Source: Methanomicrobiales archaeon (lineage in GTDB: Archaea; Halobacteriota; Methanomicrobia; Methanomicrobiales; Methanoculleaceae). Taken from it: DNA of 22,453 bases. The notes beneath the pieces are model-generated. The model did not search any database. It was not told the DNA's origin and worked only from the letters and a program-made list of their open reading frames with translations. Position numbers and translations under genes: made by a program. The stretch covers positions 1 to 22,453 of the forward strand of contig JAAYND010000192.1 of assembly GCA_012521035.1 (NCBI GenBank), written 5' to 3'. Position 1 is the stretch's first letter. Each line of letters starts with the position of its first letter. Below, one piece after another: positions 7,884-15,188 of the stretch.

Positions 7884-9059
7884 TCACCCCTGTGCAGGAC
7901 GCCGCCGGTCCGGGTCCATATACGAGACCTCAAACCCGGGGGCGACGACGCGCACCACCGGGATAGGGGTCCGTGAGAGGTCACAGACGCATACCCGATC
8001 GGTATGCTGGCTGACCTCCTGGAGCGTCCGCTGTATGTCGAGATCGAACCGGTCGGTGCTCAGGTCAGGGATATCCCCGCCATCGACGGTCTCTGCGTCT
8101 GCAAACCACATCCGGTTGATCCGCTTTAGCCGCTCATACCCTGCCTTCCTGAGGACCATCTCCCGCCGGGGGTCATCCCGGCCCCCCTGGAGGTAGCTCC
8201 CCCGGCTCTGGGCGACCTCGGTCAGGGCGCGGAGTGCCGCGATCTCAAGGGATGTGTGTGTCCCCGACCCGATGACGATCATCGCGGGATCCTTCGTGAC
8301 GGTATCGTCTGCGGCGGCAGCGACGGTGGGGATGGGGGTCTTTCCATCAAGAAGCCAGAGGTGGATATCGATCCCGTTATCCTGGAATCGATCGAGGATC
8401 TGTCGTGCGGGGCAATCATTTGTGATGGAGAGGCGGCGACCCATATCGCGTCTCTGCTCTGCGATGCTGAGCGCATCTCGCTCGATCACCTCGAAGAGCG
8501 CGTGCAGGATCGCCTCCTCCATGACGTTTCCTGATGCAAGGCCGTTTGAGTCGCTCCGGAAGAGCGGCATGGCCATGCCGAGCGAATCATAGGGGTGGAA
8601 GACGGCGTTACTCGGGACGTAGACCTCCTCATCGTTCAGTATATCCCATCCCGGCGTCCAGTGAAGTTTCTCCCCCTGTTCGAGTCTTCGCGGTATGATC
8701 AGATCCTCCGGGTGCACGGCCCGCACCGGGCCGATCTCCTCGTAGGTCGCATACTCCATCCGTTCGCCCCGGTACTCGGCGCAGTACCGCTCCAGTGCCT
8801 CCATCATGGCCGATACGCGGGCATGGATGGGTTCCTTTCCTTTACCTGCGTGGACGCGGGCAGCTCCCCGGGCCGCTCCCGGGCGGATCGCCGAGAAGAC
8901 CGGGATCCCGAGACGATCCAGAGGGGTGAGATCGATGATCTCGGATACACCGATCTCTGCCATCAACGGTTCAATGGCAGCATACGTCTCCTCAGGAGAC
9001 CGGGAGCGGTGCGTTCCGTCGAAGTACTGTTTCTCTACCGGATGAATCGTGATTGCCAT
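7884..9059 (-). CDS. ycaO: YcaO-family protein (methanogenesis marker 1)
   Basis: A 391-residue YcaO protein. YcaO enzymes use ATP to activate a backbone amide. In methanogens this member, with its partner TfuA, installs the thioglycine in McrA, the catalytic subunit of methyl-CoM reductase. Visible are GKGKE at 72-76, the ATP/Mg helix SAMMEALERYCAE (83-95, with E87 and E90), the loop SNGLASGN (171-178), the helix EEAILHALFEVIERDA (181-196), and a later ALRALTEVAQSR helix. All are usual ATP-site elements of the fold. No tfuA lies beside it here, so that partner should be elsewhere in the genome. It diverges from the DUF2098 gene across about 32 nt, where A+T-rich bases could serve both promoters. 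Confidence 0.92.
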   Translation of the reverse strand: MAITIHPVEKQYFDGTHRSRSPEETYAAIEPLMAEIGVSEIIDLTPLDRLGIPVFSAIRPGAARGAARVHAGKGKEPIHARVSAMMEALERYCAEYRGERMEYATYEEIGPVRAVHPEDLIIPRRLEQGEKLHWTPGWDILNDEEVYVPSNAVFHPYDSLGMAMPLFRSDSNGLASGNVMEEAILHALFEVIERDALSIAEQRRDMGRRLSITNDCPARQILDRFQDNGIDIHLWLLDGKTPIPTVAAAADDTVTKDPAMIVIGSGTHTSLEIAALRALTEVAQSRGSYLQGGRDDPRREMVLRKAGYERLKRINRMWFADAETVDGGDIPDLSTDRFDLDIQRTLQEVSQHTDRVCVCDLSRTPIPVVRVVAPGFEVSYMDPDRRRPAQG

Positions 9060-9091
9060 CCAGGATATTTTGGAGGTGATACCTTAATAGT

Positions 9092-9418
9092 ATGACAGGT
9101 GTACCCTTACCGTATATGAACACGGATGACGTGGCAGTAGGCGCAGTCGTCCGGTATCCTCGCACCGGCACGACCGGGAAGGTTCTGCAGGTCGAGGAGA
9201 TCGATGGTCGGCAGTATGCTGAGCTCGATAGCACCGGTCTCTACTACCGGGTGGATGAGCTCGTCAGTGTCGACCGCGTGGACAGGGCTGTAGAGAGAGC
9301 CGAGCGCACTCCCGAGAGTTACATCGAGGATTTCCTGAAAGAAGAGGAAGAACTCCAGCAACAGCTGAAAGAAGTCTGGGAGAAAGGGGTCGACCAGAGT
9401 TGTGAGGGCGGGGGCTGA
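9092..9418 (+). CDS. DUF2098 family protein
   Basis: A 108-residue protein with a small beta-rich N-terminal domain (VAVGAVVRYPRTGTTGKVLQV, then YAELDSTGLYYRVDELV) and a charged, probably helical or coiled C-terminal tail (about 65-100). This is the DUF2098 pattern found widely in methanogens, whose function is unknown. GGAGGTGAT at 9072-9080 lies 11 nt before ATG 9092 and supports that start. ATG 9116 (MNTDDVAVG) is an alternative 8 codons later, with TTAATAGTAT (9084-9093) at leaderless TATA distance, and it would match the shorter N-terminus typical of the family. Its position head to head with ycaO hints at a methanogen-specific role, but this is only context. Confidence 0.8.
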   Translation: MTGVPLPYMNTDDVAVGAVVRYPRTGTTGKVLQVEEIDGRQYAELDSTGLYYRVDELVSVDRVDRAVERAERTPESYIEDFLKEEEELQQQLKEVWEKGVDQSCEGGG

Positions 9419-9427
9419 TTCGCGGGG

Positions 9428-9449
9428 CGGATCGGGAGATCCCCGTCCG
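9428..9449. terminator. Hairpin between DUF2098 and nikR
   Basis: The segment folds into about nine pairs with one C-C mismatch and a 2-nt loop, in the 46-nt gap between two converging genes. It lacks a T-tract, so its role as a bidirectional terminator is tentative. Confidence 0.3.
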
Positions 9450-9464
9450 CGCTCGCGGGGTAGT

Positions 9465-9887
9465 TCACTCCCCGATCGGTATGGTGGTGAGCTTCACCGC
9501 CTCGACACCCTTCTGCGACATCAATCGCTCCGTTATATCCTTCAACACCGCTCCATCTCCACGGAGCAGGATCACCTCAAGGCACCTGCTGTGGGTGATG
9601 TGTGAGTGAATGGACGCCTGGATGACATTGACGTACTCGTGCTGGATCTCGGTGAGCGTCTCAAGGAGTCCCCGCTGATCGTGGTCATAGACCATCGTGA
9701 TGACGCCCTGGCGCTCTCCTTTGACATCTGAGATCCACTGGTAATACGTGATGTAGCTCCGTATTGAGTCCCGTATTCCTTCTGAACGGGAGGAATACCC
9801 CCGGAGGCTCAGGATCTCATCGAATTTATCAAGAAGGTTCTTGGGTAGAGAGATCCCGATACGTGAAAGCTCGGTATCGTTTGACAT
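9465..9887 (-). CDS. nikR: NikR-family nickel-responsive regulator
   Basis: A 140-residue ribbon-helix-helix repressor with a C-terminal ACT-like metal domain. The N-terminal DNA-binding part is SRIGISLPKNLLDKFDEIL followed by RGYSSRSEGIRDSIR. Alignment by eye with E. coli NikR places the four nickel ligands H76, H87, H89 and C95 at H83, H94, H96 and C102 (IQH, then IHSHITHSRC), all present with the same spacing. It should therefore bind Ni(II) and repress nickel uptake or related genes. Start ATG 9887 lies 31 nt after the beginning of the TATA box at 9918-9911; upstream ATG 9905 would precede the transcription start. No nickel transporter gene is adjacent, so its targets lie elsewhere. Nickel matters to methanogens for F430 and hydrogenases. 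Confidence 0.93.
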   Translation of the reverse strand: MSNDTELSRIGISLPKNLLDKFDEILSLRGYSSRSEGIRDSIRSYITYYQWISDVKGERQGVITMVYDHDQRGLLETLTEIQHEYVNVIQASIHSHITHSRCLEVILLRGDGAVLKDITERLMSQKGVEAVKLTTIPIGE

Positions 9888-9910
9888 TTTGTGATCAATT
9901 TTCATGTCTA

Positions 9911-9918
9911 TATTTATA
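9911..9918 (-). promoter_or_regulatory. TATA box for nikR
   Basis: On the minus strand this reads TATAAATA, 24-31 nt before ATG 9887. It predicts a near-leaderless nikR mRNA and decides against the upstream ATG at 9905. Confidence 0.6.
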
Positions 9919-9953
9919 GGGTATAAATATTCGCTAATCGTCAATGGTATTTT

Positions 9954-9968
9954 TCATACTTCGTATGC
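9954..9968. promoter_or_regulatory. CATAC-TTC-GTATG palindrome, candidate operator
   Basis: CATAC (9955-9959) and GTATG (9963-9967) form a perfect inverted repeat around TTC. GTAT occurs at 9947-9950 and GCATAC at 10009-10014. The cluster sits upstream of nikR and in the gap before the aIF2-gamma gene. E. coli NikR recognises GTATGA/TCATAC halves, although 16 nt apart, so a NikR-family operator is possible but the spacing differs. Confidence 0.35.
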
Positions 9969-10077
9969 AACGGGGATGGGAGAAAATGGGCAGTCAATGG
10001 ATGTTTACGCATACCGGCAGGGAGTGAAAATCTAATCCTTACTGATTATGTATAAGTAGTGTCACTATATATTGGAT

Positions 10078-10085
10078 AAGGAGGT
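10078..10085 (+). promoter_or_regulatory. Shine-Dalgarno deciding the aIF2-gamma start
   Basis: AAGGAGGT lies 10 nt before TTG 10096. The longer alternative TTG 10072 has no such site and lies upstream of the transcription start predicted from TATAAGTA (10051-10058), which is near 10080. Confidence 0.65.
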
Positions 10086-10095
10086 TCGAAAACTT

Positions 10096-11331
10096 TTGCG
10101 AGATGCACTCATTCCCGGTGTCAATATTGGGCTCGTTGGTCATGTCGATCACGGCAAGACCACCCTGGTCAGCGCGCTGACCGGTACCTGGACAGACAGG
10201 CACAGCGAGGAGATCAAGCGCGGCATCTCCATCCGGCTCGGCTACGCAGATGCGACGTTTTATAAGTGTGAAAAGTGCGAGGAGGCCGGGGCATACACAT
10301 CCCGGGCCGAATGTCCGGTCTGCGGAGGCCGCGCGATCCCGTTCCGGACGGTCTCCTTCGTCGATGCCCCGGGCCACGAGACACTGATGGCGACGATGCT
10401 CTCCGGCTCAGCACTGATGGATGGTGCGATGCTCGTCATCGCTGCCAACGAGTCCTGCCCCCAACCCCAGACCAAGGAACACCTGATGGCGCTTGAACTG
10501 GTCGGGATTGATAAAATTGTAATCGTCCAGAACAAGATCGATGTGGTCACCCAGGCCGAGGCGCTGGAACACTATAAGCAGATAAAGAAGTTCATCAAGG
10601 GAACCATCGCTGAGAACGCACCTATCATTCCTGTATCAGCGCAGAGGGGGGTCAATATCGGTGCCCTGATCCAGACCCTTGATGAGGTCATCCCGGAACC
10701 TGCCCGCGACCCGGAGATCGACCCGATGCTACTCGTTGCCCGGTCGTTTGACATCAACAAACCCGGCGGTAGCTGGAGAGATGTGAAGGGCGGTGTCATA
10801 GGAGGCTCGCTTGTCCGGGGAGTCCTCCAGGAAGGCGATGAGATCGAGATCCGGCCCGGCCGGCAGGTTCAGATCGAGAACCGGATGAAGTGGGAGCCGG
10901 TCACAACAAAGATCACATCGATCAATGCCGGAAATGTCAAGGTGACCGAGGCAGCACCCGGTGGTCTCCTCGGTATCGCGACGAAACTCGATCCTGCGCT
11001 GACGAAGAGCGATGCTCTCGCCGGGCAGGTCGCCGGGCGCATCGGGAAACTGCCACCGGTCCGGGATAGGCTGAAATTTGACGTTACGCTCATGGATCGT
11101 GTGGTCGGCGCAGATAGCGAGCAGATCATCGAACCACTCAAGCATAAAGAACCCCTGATGCTCTCGGTCGGCACCGCCGTCACCGTTGGTGTGGTCGTAA
11201 ACGCGCGGAAGAATCAGGTGGAGACCCAGCTGAAGCGGGCAGTCTGTGCGGAGGTTGGTTCACGGATCGCCATCAGCAGGCAGGTAGGCGGGCGATGGCG
11301 ACTGATCGGCATGGGCGTTCTGGTCGAGTGA
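10096..11331 (+). CDS. eif2g: Translation initiation factor aIF2, gamma subunit
   Basis: The GTPase core of the heterotrimer that brings Met-tRNAi to the ribosome. From TTG 10096 it is 411 residues, the normal length, and begins MRDALIPGVNIG as homologues do. Motifs are the P-loop GHVDHGKT (15-22), switch region RHSEEIKRGISIRLGYADA, a zinc knuckle C58-x2-C61-x11-C73-x2-C76, DAPGHE (D90 onward), NKID, then beta-barrel domains II and III. TTG is a rare start and is chosen on the Shine-Dalgarno and promoter evidence. It is first in the information-processing cluster, and its TGA overlaps the GTG of the PIN gene. Archaeal aIF2-gamma also protects mRNA 5' ends in some species. Confidence 0.96.
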   Translation: MRDALIPGVNIGLVGHVDHGKTTLVSALTGTWTDRHSEEIKRGISIRLGYADATFYKCEKCEEAGAYTSRAECPVCGGRAIPFRTVSFVDAPGHETLMATMLSGSALMDGAMLVIAANESCPQPQTKEHLMALELVGIDKIVIVQNKIDVVTQAEALEHYKQIKKFIKGTIAENAPIIPVSAQRGVNIGALIQTLDEVIPEPARDPEIDPMLLVARSFDINKPGGSWRDVKGGVIGGSLVRGVLQEGDEIEIRPGRQVQIENRMKWEPVTTKITSINAGNVKVTEAAPGGLLGIATKLDPALTKSDALAGQVAGRIGKLPPVRDRLKFDVTLMDRVVGADSEQIIEPLKHKEPLMLSVGTAVTVGVVVNARKNQVETQLKRAVCAEVGSRIAISRQVGGRWRLIGMGVLVE

Positions 11332-11708
11332 GGGTTCTTCTCGACACAAACGCTTTCCTTATGCCGGTCCAGTTCGGGATTGACCTGTATGATGAACTTC
11401 AGGGTATTTTTGGAGATTTTGAGCCGATCACGCTTGAGGAGGTGGTCGGTGAGCTCTCGGGGCTCGCCCGGGGAGGCGGCCGGGACGCCGTCGCCGCCCG
11501 TGTGGGCCTGGCGCTGGCCCGGCGTGCGCGGATCGTGCCGGGTTGGAGCAGCGCGGAAAGCGTGGACGAGCGGGTGCTTGAGTATGCCCGCCGGGAAGGA
11601 TGTACCGTGGTGACGAACGATCGAGAACTCCGGAATGCCCTCCTCCGGGAGCAAATTAGCGTTGTCTCAATGCGAGGGCGGAAGAGATTGGACCTGATGA
11701 GAGGGTAG
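11328..11708 (+). CDS. PIN-domain protein (Fcf1/VapC-like nuclease)
   Basis: A 126-residue single PIN domain. Acidic residues expected for the Mg/Mn site are present: D6 in LLDTNAF, E38 in ITLEEVV, D80 in SVDERVLEYA and D98 in VVTNDREL. The GTG start overlaps the aIF2-gamma stop by 4 nt, which implies translational coupling. PIN proteins cut single-stranded RNA. No antitoxin gene is next to it, and the fixed link with aIF2-gamma and RNA polymerase genes favours a housekeeping rRNA-processing role (Fcf1/Utp24-like) over a VapC toxin. That choice is an inference from context. Confidence 0.88.
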   Translation: MRVLLDTNAFLMPVQFGIDLYDELQGIFGDFEPITLEEVVGELSGLARGGGRDAVAARVGLALARRARIVPGWSSAESVDERVLEYARREGCTVVTNDRELRNALLREQISVVSMRGRKRLDLMRG

Positions 11709-11718
11709 GTGAAAAACT

Positions 11719-12288
11719 ATGTACTATACGATGACACTTGAGGATAAGGTGCGGGTTCCGCCCCCCCTTCTTGAGGAAGACCTTGATGTGGTCATCCTCA
11801 ACGTACTGCAGGAGCAGCTGGAAGGCAGTATCGCAAAGGAGATCGGTATCTTCATTGCGGTCACAAAAGTTCTCGATATCGGTGAGGGAGAACTGATCCC
11901 GGGCGACGGTGCCGTCTACTATGACGTCAGGTTCGAGGCGGTGGTGCTCCGTCTGGCGCTCCAGGAGGTGATCGAGGGCGAGGTGGTGGAGACGACGAGT
12001 TTCGGCGCGTTCATCAGTCTCGGCCCGATCGATGCCATGCTCCACGTGAGCCAGATATCGGATGAGTATATCAACTACGACGAGAAGAATAATCGACTGG
12101 TCTGTCAGGACTCGAAGCGGTCTATCGCGGTGGGCGACGGTGTCCGGGCGCGAGTCGTCGCGCTCTCGCTCAACGAGCGCGAGCCCCGGGAGAGCAAGAT
12201 CGGTCTTACCATGCGGCAGTCGGGCCTCGGGACCACGATCTGGCTGGATGAAGAATTTGAAGAGGAGAGAAGGAAAGAGGCGGCATAA
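11719..12288 (+). CDS. rpoE1: RNA polymerase subunit Rpo7 (RpoE1, E')
   Basis: A 189-residue homologue of Rpb7, the stalk subunit that with Rpo4 binds emerging RNA and helps open-complex formation. The N-terminal tip domain (MYYTMTLEDKVRVPPPLL through about residue 80) is followed by an S1 RNA-binding domain (about 82-165) containing GEVVETTSFGAFISLGPIDAMLH. AGGTGA at 11707-11712, 6 nt upstream, supports ATG 11719. The stop overlaps the start of the Spt4 gene by one base. Confidence 0.96.
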   Translation: MYYTMTLEDKVRVPPPLLEEDLDVVILNVLQEQLEGSIAKEIGIFIAVTKVLDIGEGELIPGDGAVYYDVRFEAVVLRLALQEVIEGEVVETTSFGAFISLGPIDAMLHVSQISDEYINYDEKNNRLVCQDSKRSIAVGDGVRARVVALSLNEREPRESKIGLTMRQSGLGTTIWLDEEFEEERRKEAA

Positions 12289-12488
12289 TGGTCGTGCGTA
12301 AGAAGGTTGTCCGGGTCTGCCGTGAGTGTCACCGTGTCGTTGAAGGGGGATCCTGCGTGATCTGCGGCACGACGAACCTGAGCGAAGACTGGGCGGGGTA
12401 TGTGGTGATCATCGACCCCGAACACTCAGATATCGCAAAGAAGATGAACATCACCATGGCCGGCCGATACGCTCTGAAGGTCCGTTGA
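12288..12488 (+). CDS. spt4: Transcription elongation factor Spt4 (RpoE2, E'')
   Basis: A 66-residue zinc-ribbon protein with C11-x2-C14 and C23-x2-C26 and the segment LSEDWAGYVVIIDPEHSDIAKKM typical of archaeal Spt4. It pairs with Spt5 on the polymerase clamp and raises processivity. ATG 12288 overlaps the rpoE1 TAA (TAATG), and its own TGA overlaps the next start (TGATG), so three genes are read almost without gaps. Confidence 0.95.
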   Translation: MVVRKKVVRVCRECHRVVEGGSCVICGTTNLSEDWAGYVVIIDPEHSDIAKKMNITMAGRYALKVR

Positions 12489-12973
12489 TGCTCCGGCTTC
12501 CCGAGGTACACCGGGATCTCCTGAAGATACCGTTTGGGACGCTATACCGCGATATCAGCGAGCTCCTTCCCTGCATCGAGGGCCGGGCGGTCTACGCCGT
12601 CGGTGACGTGGTGACTCACAATCTTCTTGGTGCCGGCATCGTCCCAGATATCGCCATAATCGATGGCTACACGATGCGCACACCCTGCACCTGCTCGCCC
12701 CTGCTTCCGGCACGGAGGGTCACGGCGAGGAACCCGCCGGGCACGATCACCGACGAACTCGTGGCGGCTATCGATGATGTGGTCCGCGATCCGCCGGGCG
12801 TGATCTTCGTCGACGGTGAGGAGGATCTCGCGGTCATTCCGCTTGTTATCGCCGCGCCGGCAGGTTCAGCCGTCCTCTATGGCCAGCCCGGTGAGGGGGT
12901 TGTCTTAAAGATCGTTGATGCATCGGCAAAGCGGGATGCAGAAGCCATCCTGGATGTCTTTGTGCGTGAGTGA
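12488..12973 (+). CDS. GTP-dependent dephospho-CoA kinase (DUF359)
   Basis: A 161-residue archaeal dephospho-CoA kinase of the former DUF359 family, which makes the last phosphorylation of coenzyme A with GTP. Recognisable stretches are YAVGDVVTHNLLGAGIVPDIAIIDG (residues 36-60), ARNPPGTIT, GVIFVDGEEDLAVIPLVIAAP and YGQPGEGVV. It has no P-loop, as expected for this non-orthologous enzyme. ATG 12488 overlaps the spt4 stop. Its place beside spt4 and rps24e is a known archaeal arrangement. Confidence 0.93.
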   Translation: MLRLPEVHRDLLKIPFGTLYRDISELLPCIEGRAVYAVGDVVTHNLLGAGIVPDIAIIDGYTMRTPCTCSPLLPARRVTARNPPGTITDELVAAIDDVVRDPPGVIFVDGEEDLAVIPLVIAAPAGSAVLYGQPGEGVVLKIVDASAKRDAEAILDVFVRE

Positions 12974-13014
12974 CCCCCCGTGGTCGGGACCGCTATCTGC
13001 GCGCCATACCAGAG

Positions 13015-13023
13015 TTTAAATAA
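13015..13023 (+). promoter_or_regulatory. TATA box for rps24e
   Basis: TTTAAATAA lies 29-37 nt before ATG 13052 in the 78-nt gap after the CoA kinase. It is an internal promoter that could give extra transcription of the ribosomal protein genes. Confidence 0.55.
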
Positions 13024-13051
13024 ATCTGTCAACAACATTTTAGGGATATCG

Positions 13052-13345
13052 ATGGAGTTTGAAATTACCCGTGATGTGAGGAACGAGGTTCTGAAGAGGA
13101 GAGAGATTCTGTTTACTCTCACCTTCGACGGCCCGACACCCTCGCGGAAGAGCATCCAGGAGAAGCTCGCCGCGATGTTGAATAAGAACGAGAACCTCCT
13201 CGTGCTGGACTCATTGAAGACCCGGTTCGGGAAGATGGAGGTCACCGGGCGTGCCCGTATATACGACGATGAGGAGAGCCGGAAGTCGACGGAGCGAGAC
13301 TACCTGCTCAAGCGCGGCGAGCCAAAGGTCGAGAGCGAGGCGTAA
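13052..13345 (+). CDS. rps24e: Ribosomal protein S24e
   Basis: A 97-residue small-subunit protein. MEFEITRDVRNEVLKRREI, FTLTFDGPTPSRKSIQEKLA and LDSLKTRFGKMEVTGRARIYDD are family hallmarks. Start ATG 13052 follows the TATA box at 13015-13023 at the right distance. The frame is open further back to GTG 12980, but that extension overlies the promoter and does not resemble the family. Confidence 0.96.
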   Translation: MEFEITRDVRNEVLKRREILFTLTFDGPTPSRKSIQEKLAAMLNKNENLLVLDSLKTRFGKMEVTGRARIYDDEESRKSTERDYLLKRGEPKVESEA

Positions 13346-13350
13346 ATAGC

Positions 13351-13506
13351 ATGGCTGTCAAGAGATACGAGTGTTACGAGGTCAAAGGCGATGCGGTCGT
13401 CCTGAAGAAGCGGCACTGCCCCCGGTGTGGTCCCGGCGTGCTGATGGCCGAGCACAAAGATCGGGTAGCCTGCGGTAAGTGCGGCTACACTGAGTTTCGG
13501 AAGTAG
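13351..13506 (+). CDS. rps27ae: Ribosomal protein S27ae
   Basis: A 51-residue zinc-ribbon protein, 5 nt after rps24e. The frame runs MAVKRYECYEVKGDAVVLKK and on to YTEFRK, then TAG. C23-x2-C26 and C41-x2-C44 form the zinc site. It matches the archaeal small-subunit protein S27ae, which usually follows S24e. Confidence 0.95.
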   Translation: MAVKRYECYEVKGDAVVLKKRHCPRCGPGVLMAEHKDRVACGKCGYTEFRK

Positions 13507-13537
13507 ATCCTCACTCTCTGATACCTGAATACGGGGT

Positions 13538-13582
13538 CGCGGCCGCATCTCATCTGCGGGTCACGGCCGCGGTCAGTTTTTT
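13538..13582 (+). terminator. GC hairpin plus T6 after rps27ae
   Basis: CGCGGCCG (13538-13545) pairs with CGGCCGCG (13564-13571) across an 18-nt loop and is followed by TTTTTT at 13577-13582. A competing smaller hairpin (CCGCA 13543-13547 with TGCGG 13555-13559) sits in the loop. This resembles an intrinsic terminator, placed between rps27ae and the kae1 gene. Confidence 0.5.
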
Positions 13583-13604
13583 GCAACGGAGCGATACCTG
13601 TTTT

Positions 13605-15188
13605 ATGCCTGATATAGCGCCCGGTGATGGGCTGGTGCTGGGGCTTGAGGGGACGGCCTGGAACCTGAGCGCCGCCCTCTTCGGAGACGATCTGGTCGCC
13701 CTCCACTCCGCGCCCTACGTCCCGCCGAAAGGAGGGATCCACCCACGGGAAGCCGCGCAGCACCATGCGTCGATGATGAAGGAGGTTGTATCCCGGGTGC
13801 TCACCGATCCGGAGAAGATCCGGGCGGTCGCCTTCTCCCGGGGGCCCGGCCTCGGTCCGGCACTCAGGACGGTGGCGACCGCCGCACGCGCGCTCTCGAT
13901 AGCTCTCGGCGTGCCGCTCGTCGGCGTCAACCACTGTGTCGCGCACATCGAGATCGGGAGGTGGGCGACGGGGTTTGACGACCCGATCGTCCTCTACGCG
14001 AGCGGCGCAAACACCCAGGTTCTCGGTTTCCTGGGCGGCCGTTACCGGATCTTCGGGGAGACGCTGGATATCGGGCTTGGAAACGCACTCGACAAGTTCG
14101 CCCGGAGCCACGACCTCCCGCACCCGGGCGGCCCGGCCATTGAGAGGCTCGCCCGGCAGGGGGAGTACATCGAGCTCCCGTATACGGTGAAGGGGATGGA
14201 CCTCGCCTTCTCCGGGCTCGTCAGCGCCGCCCGGGAGAGCAGAGCACCGCTCGAGGATGTCTGCGCGGGTCTCCAGGAGACCGCGTTTGCGATGTGCGTC
14301 GAGGTGACTGAGCGGGCGCTCGCGCATGCCGGCAAGGACGAGGTGCTCCTGGTCGGCGGTGTCGGGGCGAACGCGCGACTCCAGGAGATGCTCGGTGTGA
14401 TGTGCGAGGACCGGGGGGCATCGTTCGCCGTCCCGGAGAGGATGTACCTTGGTGATAATGGCGCTATGATCGCATACACCGGGAAGATCATGCTTGAGCA
14501 TGGCGTCACGCTTCCCCTTGATGAGTCGCAGATCCGGCCGGGTTACCGGGCCGATGAGGTGGCGATCACCTGGCGGACCGAACCGGGCGATATATTTGCT
14601 GCCGGACCGCACGAGAGGGGCGTCGCCCGGGGTGCGGAGGCTGTGGTGGAGATCGGTGCGGAGGATGTGGTCAAGCGCCGGGTGAGCAAGTGTTACAGGA
14701 ACCCCGCCCTTGACCGCCGGCTTATCACTGAGCGGACCCGTGCCGAGGCGCGCCTTATCGCGACAGCCCGGCGCGCAGGGGTTCCGACACCGGTGATCCG
14801 TGATGTCACGCCTGATACGATAGTGATGGAGCGGGTCGCAGGGGATCTGCTGAAGTATGTCACGACGCCGACAAACGTCAGTCTCGCCGGGGAGGCGGTC
14901 GGGAGACTGCACGGGGCCGGGATCGTCCACGGCGACCTGACGACGAGCAACATGATCATCCGCGACAGGCAGTGTGTCCTGATCGACTTCGGGCTTGCGT
15001 CCACGTCGCCGGAGGTGGAGGGGCGGGGGGTTGATCTCCATGTCTTCTTCCAGACGCTTGAGAGCACCACCGAGAACTTCGAGGAGCTGAAGGCGGCATT
15101 CATCGAGGGGTATGCAGGTGCGTTCCCCGGGGCGGATGATGTCCTCTCCCGCGAACACGAGGTGGAGCTGCGGGGGCGATATCTGTGA
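13605..15188 (+). CDS. kae1-bud32: Kae1-Bud32 fusion, KEOPS tRNA t6A synthase/kinase
   Basis: A 527-residue two-domain protein of the KEOPS complex, which puts threonylcarbamoyl on A37 of ANN-decoding tRNAs. Residues 1 to about 325 are Kae1: LVLGLEGTAWNLSAALFGD, the metal-binding NHCVAHIE (H110, H114), and the third metal ligand in DNGAMIAYTG (D284). From about 340 follows Bud32, a small atypical kinase/ATPase with VKRRVSKCYRNPALD, catalytic HGDLTTSN (D444) and IDFG (D461). The fusion is known in several euryarchaea. Start ATG 13605 has GGAG at 13588-13591 but at long spacing. Its TGA overlaps the next GTG by 4 nt. No Cgi121 or Pcc1 gene is in the window. Confidence 0.96.
   Translation: MPDIAPGDGLVLGLEGTAWNLSAALFGDDLVALHSAPYVPPKGGIHPREAAQHHASMMKEVVSRVLTDPEKIRAVAFSRGPGLGPALRTVATAARALSIALGVPLVGVNHCVAHIEIGRWATGFDDPIVLYASGANTQVLGFLGGRYRIFGETLDIGLGNALDKFARSHDLPHPGGPAIERLARQGEYIELPYTVKGMDLAFSGLVSAARESRAPLEDVCAGLQETAFAMCVEVTERALAHAGKDEVLLVGGVGANARLQEMLGVMCEDRGASFAVPERMYLGDNGAMIAYTGKIMLEHGVTLPLDESQIRPGYRADEVAITWRTEPGDIFAAGPHERGVARGAEAVVEIGAEDVVKRRVSKCYRNPALDRRLITERTRAEARLIATARRAGVPTPVIRDVTPDTIVMERVAGDLLKYVTTPTNVSLAGEAVGRLHGAGIVHGDLTTSNMIIRDRQCVLIDFGLASTSPEVEGRGVDLHVFFQTLESTTENFEELKAAFIEGYAGAFPGADDVLSREHEVELRGRYL

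Noticed and set aside
6874..7887. 337-codon minus-strand open frame opposite the HDAC gene
   Set aside because: Antisense shadow; the plus-strand protein carries the complete metal site.
9921..9959. Canonical E. coli-type NikR operator (GTATGA, 16 nt, TCATAC)
   Set aside because: GTATAA at 9921 and TCATAC at 9954 are 27 nt apart, which does not fit the known spacing; only the short palindrome is reported.
12980..13051. GTG start extending S24e upstream
   Set aside because: The added residues cover the TATA box at 13015 and do not match the family N-terminus.
13485..15158. 557-codon minus-strand open frame opposite kae1-bud32
   Set aside because: It is the antisense image of a clearly conserved gene in high-GC DNA; its composition is rich in Arg, Pro and His with no domain, and the plus-strand protein has every KEOPS motif.
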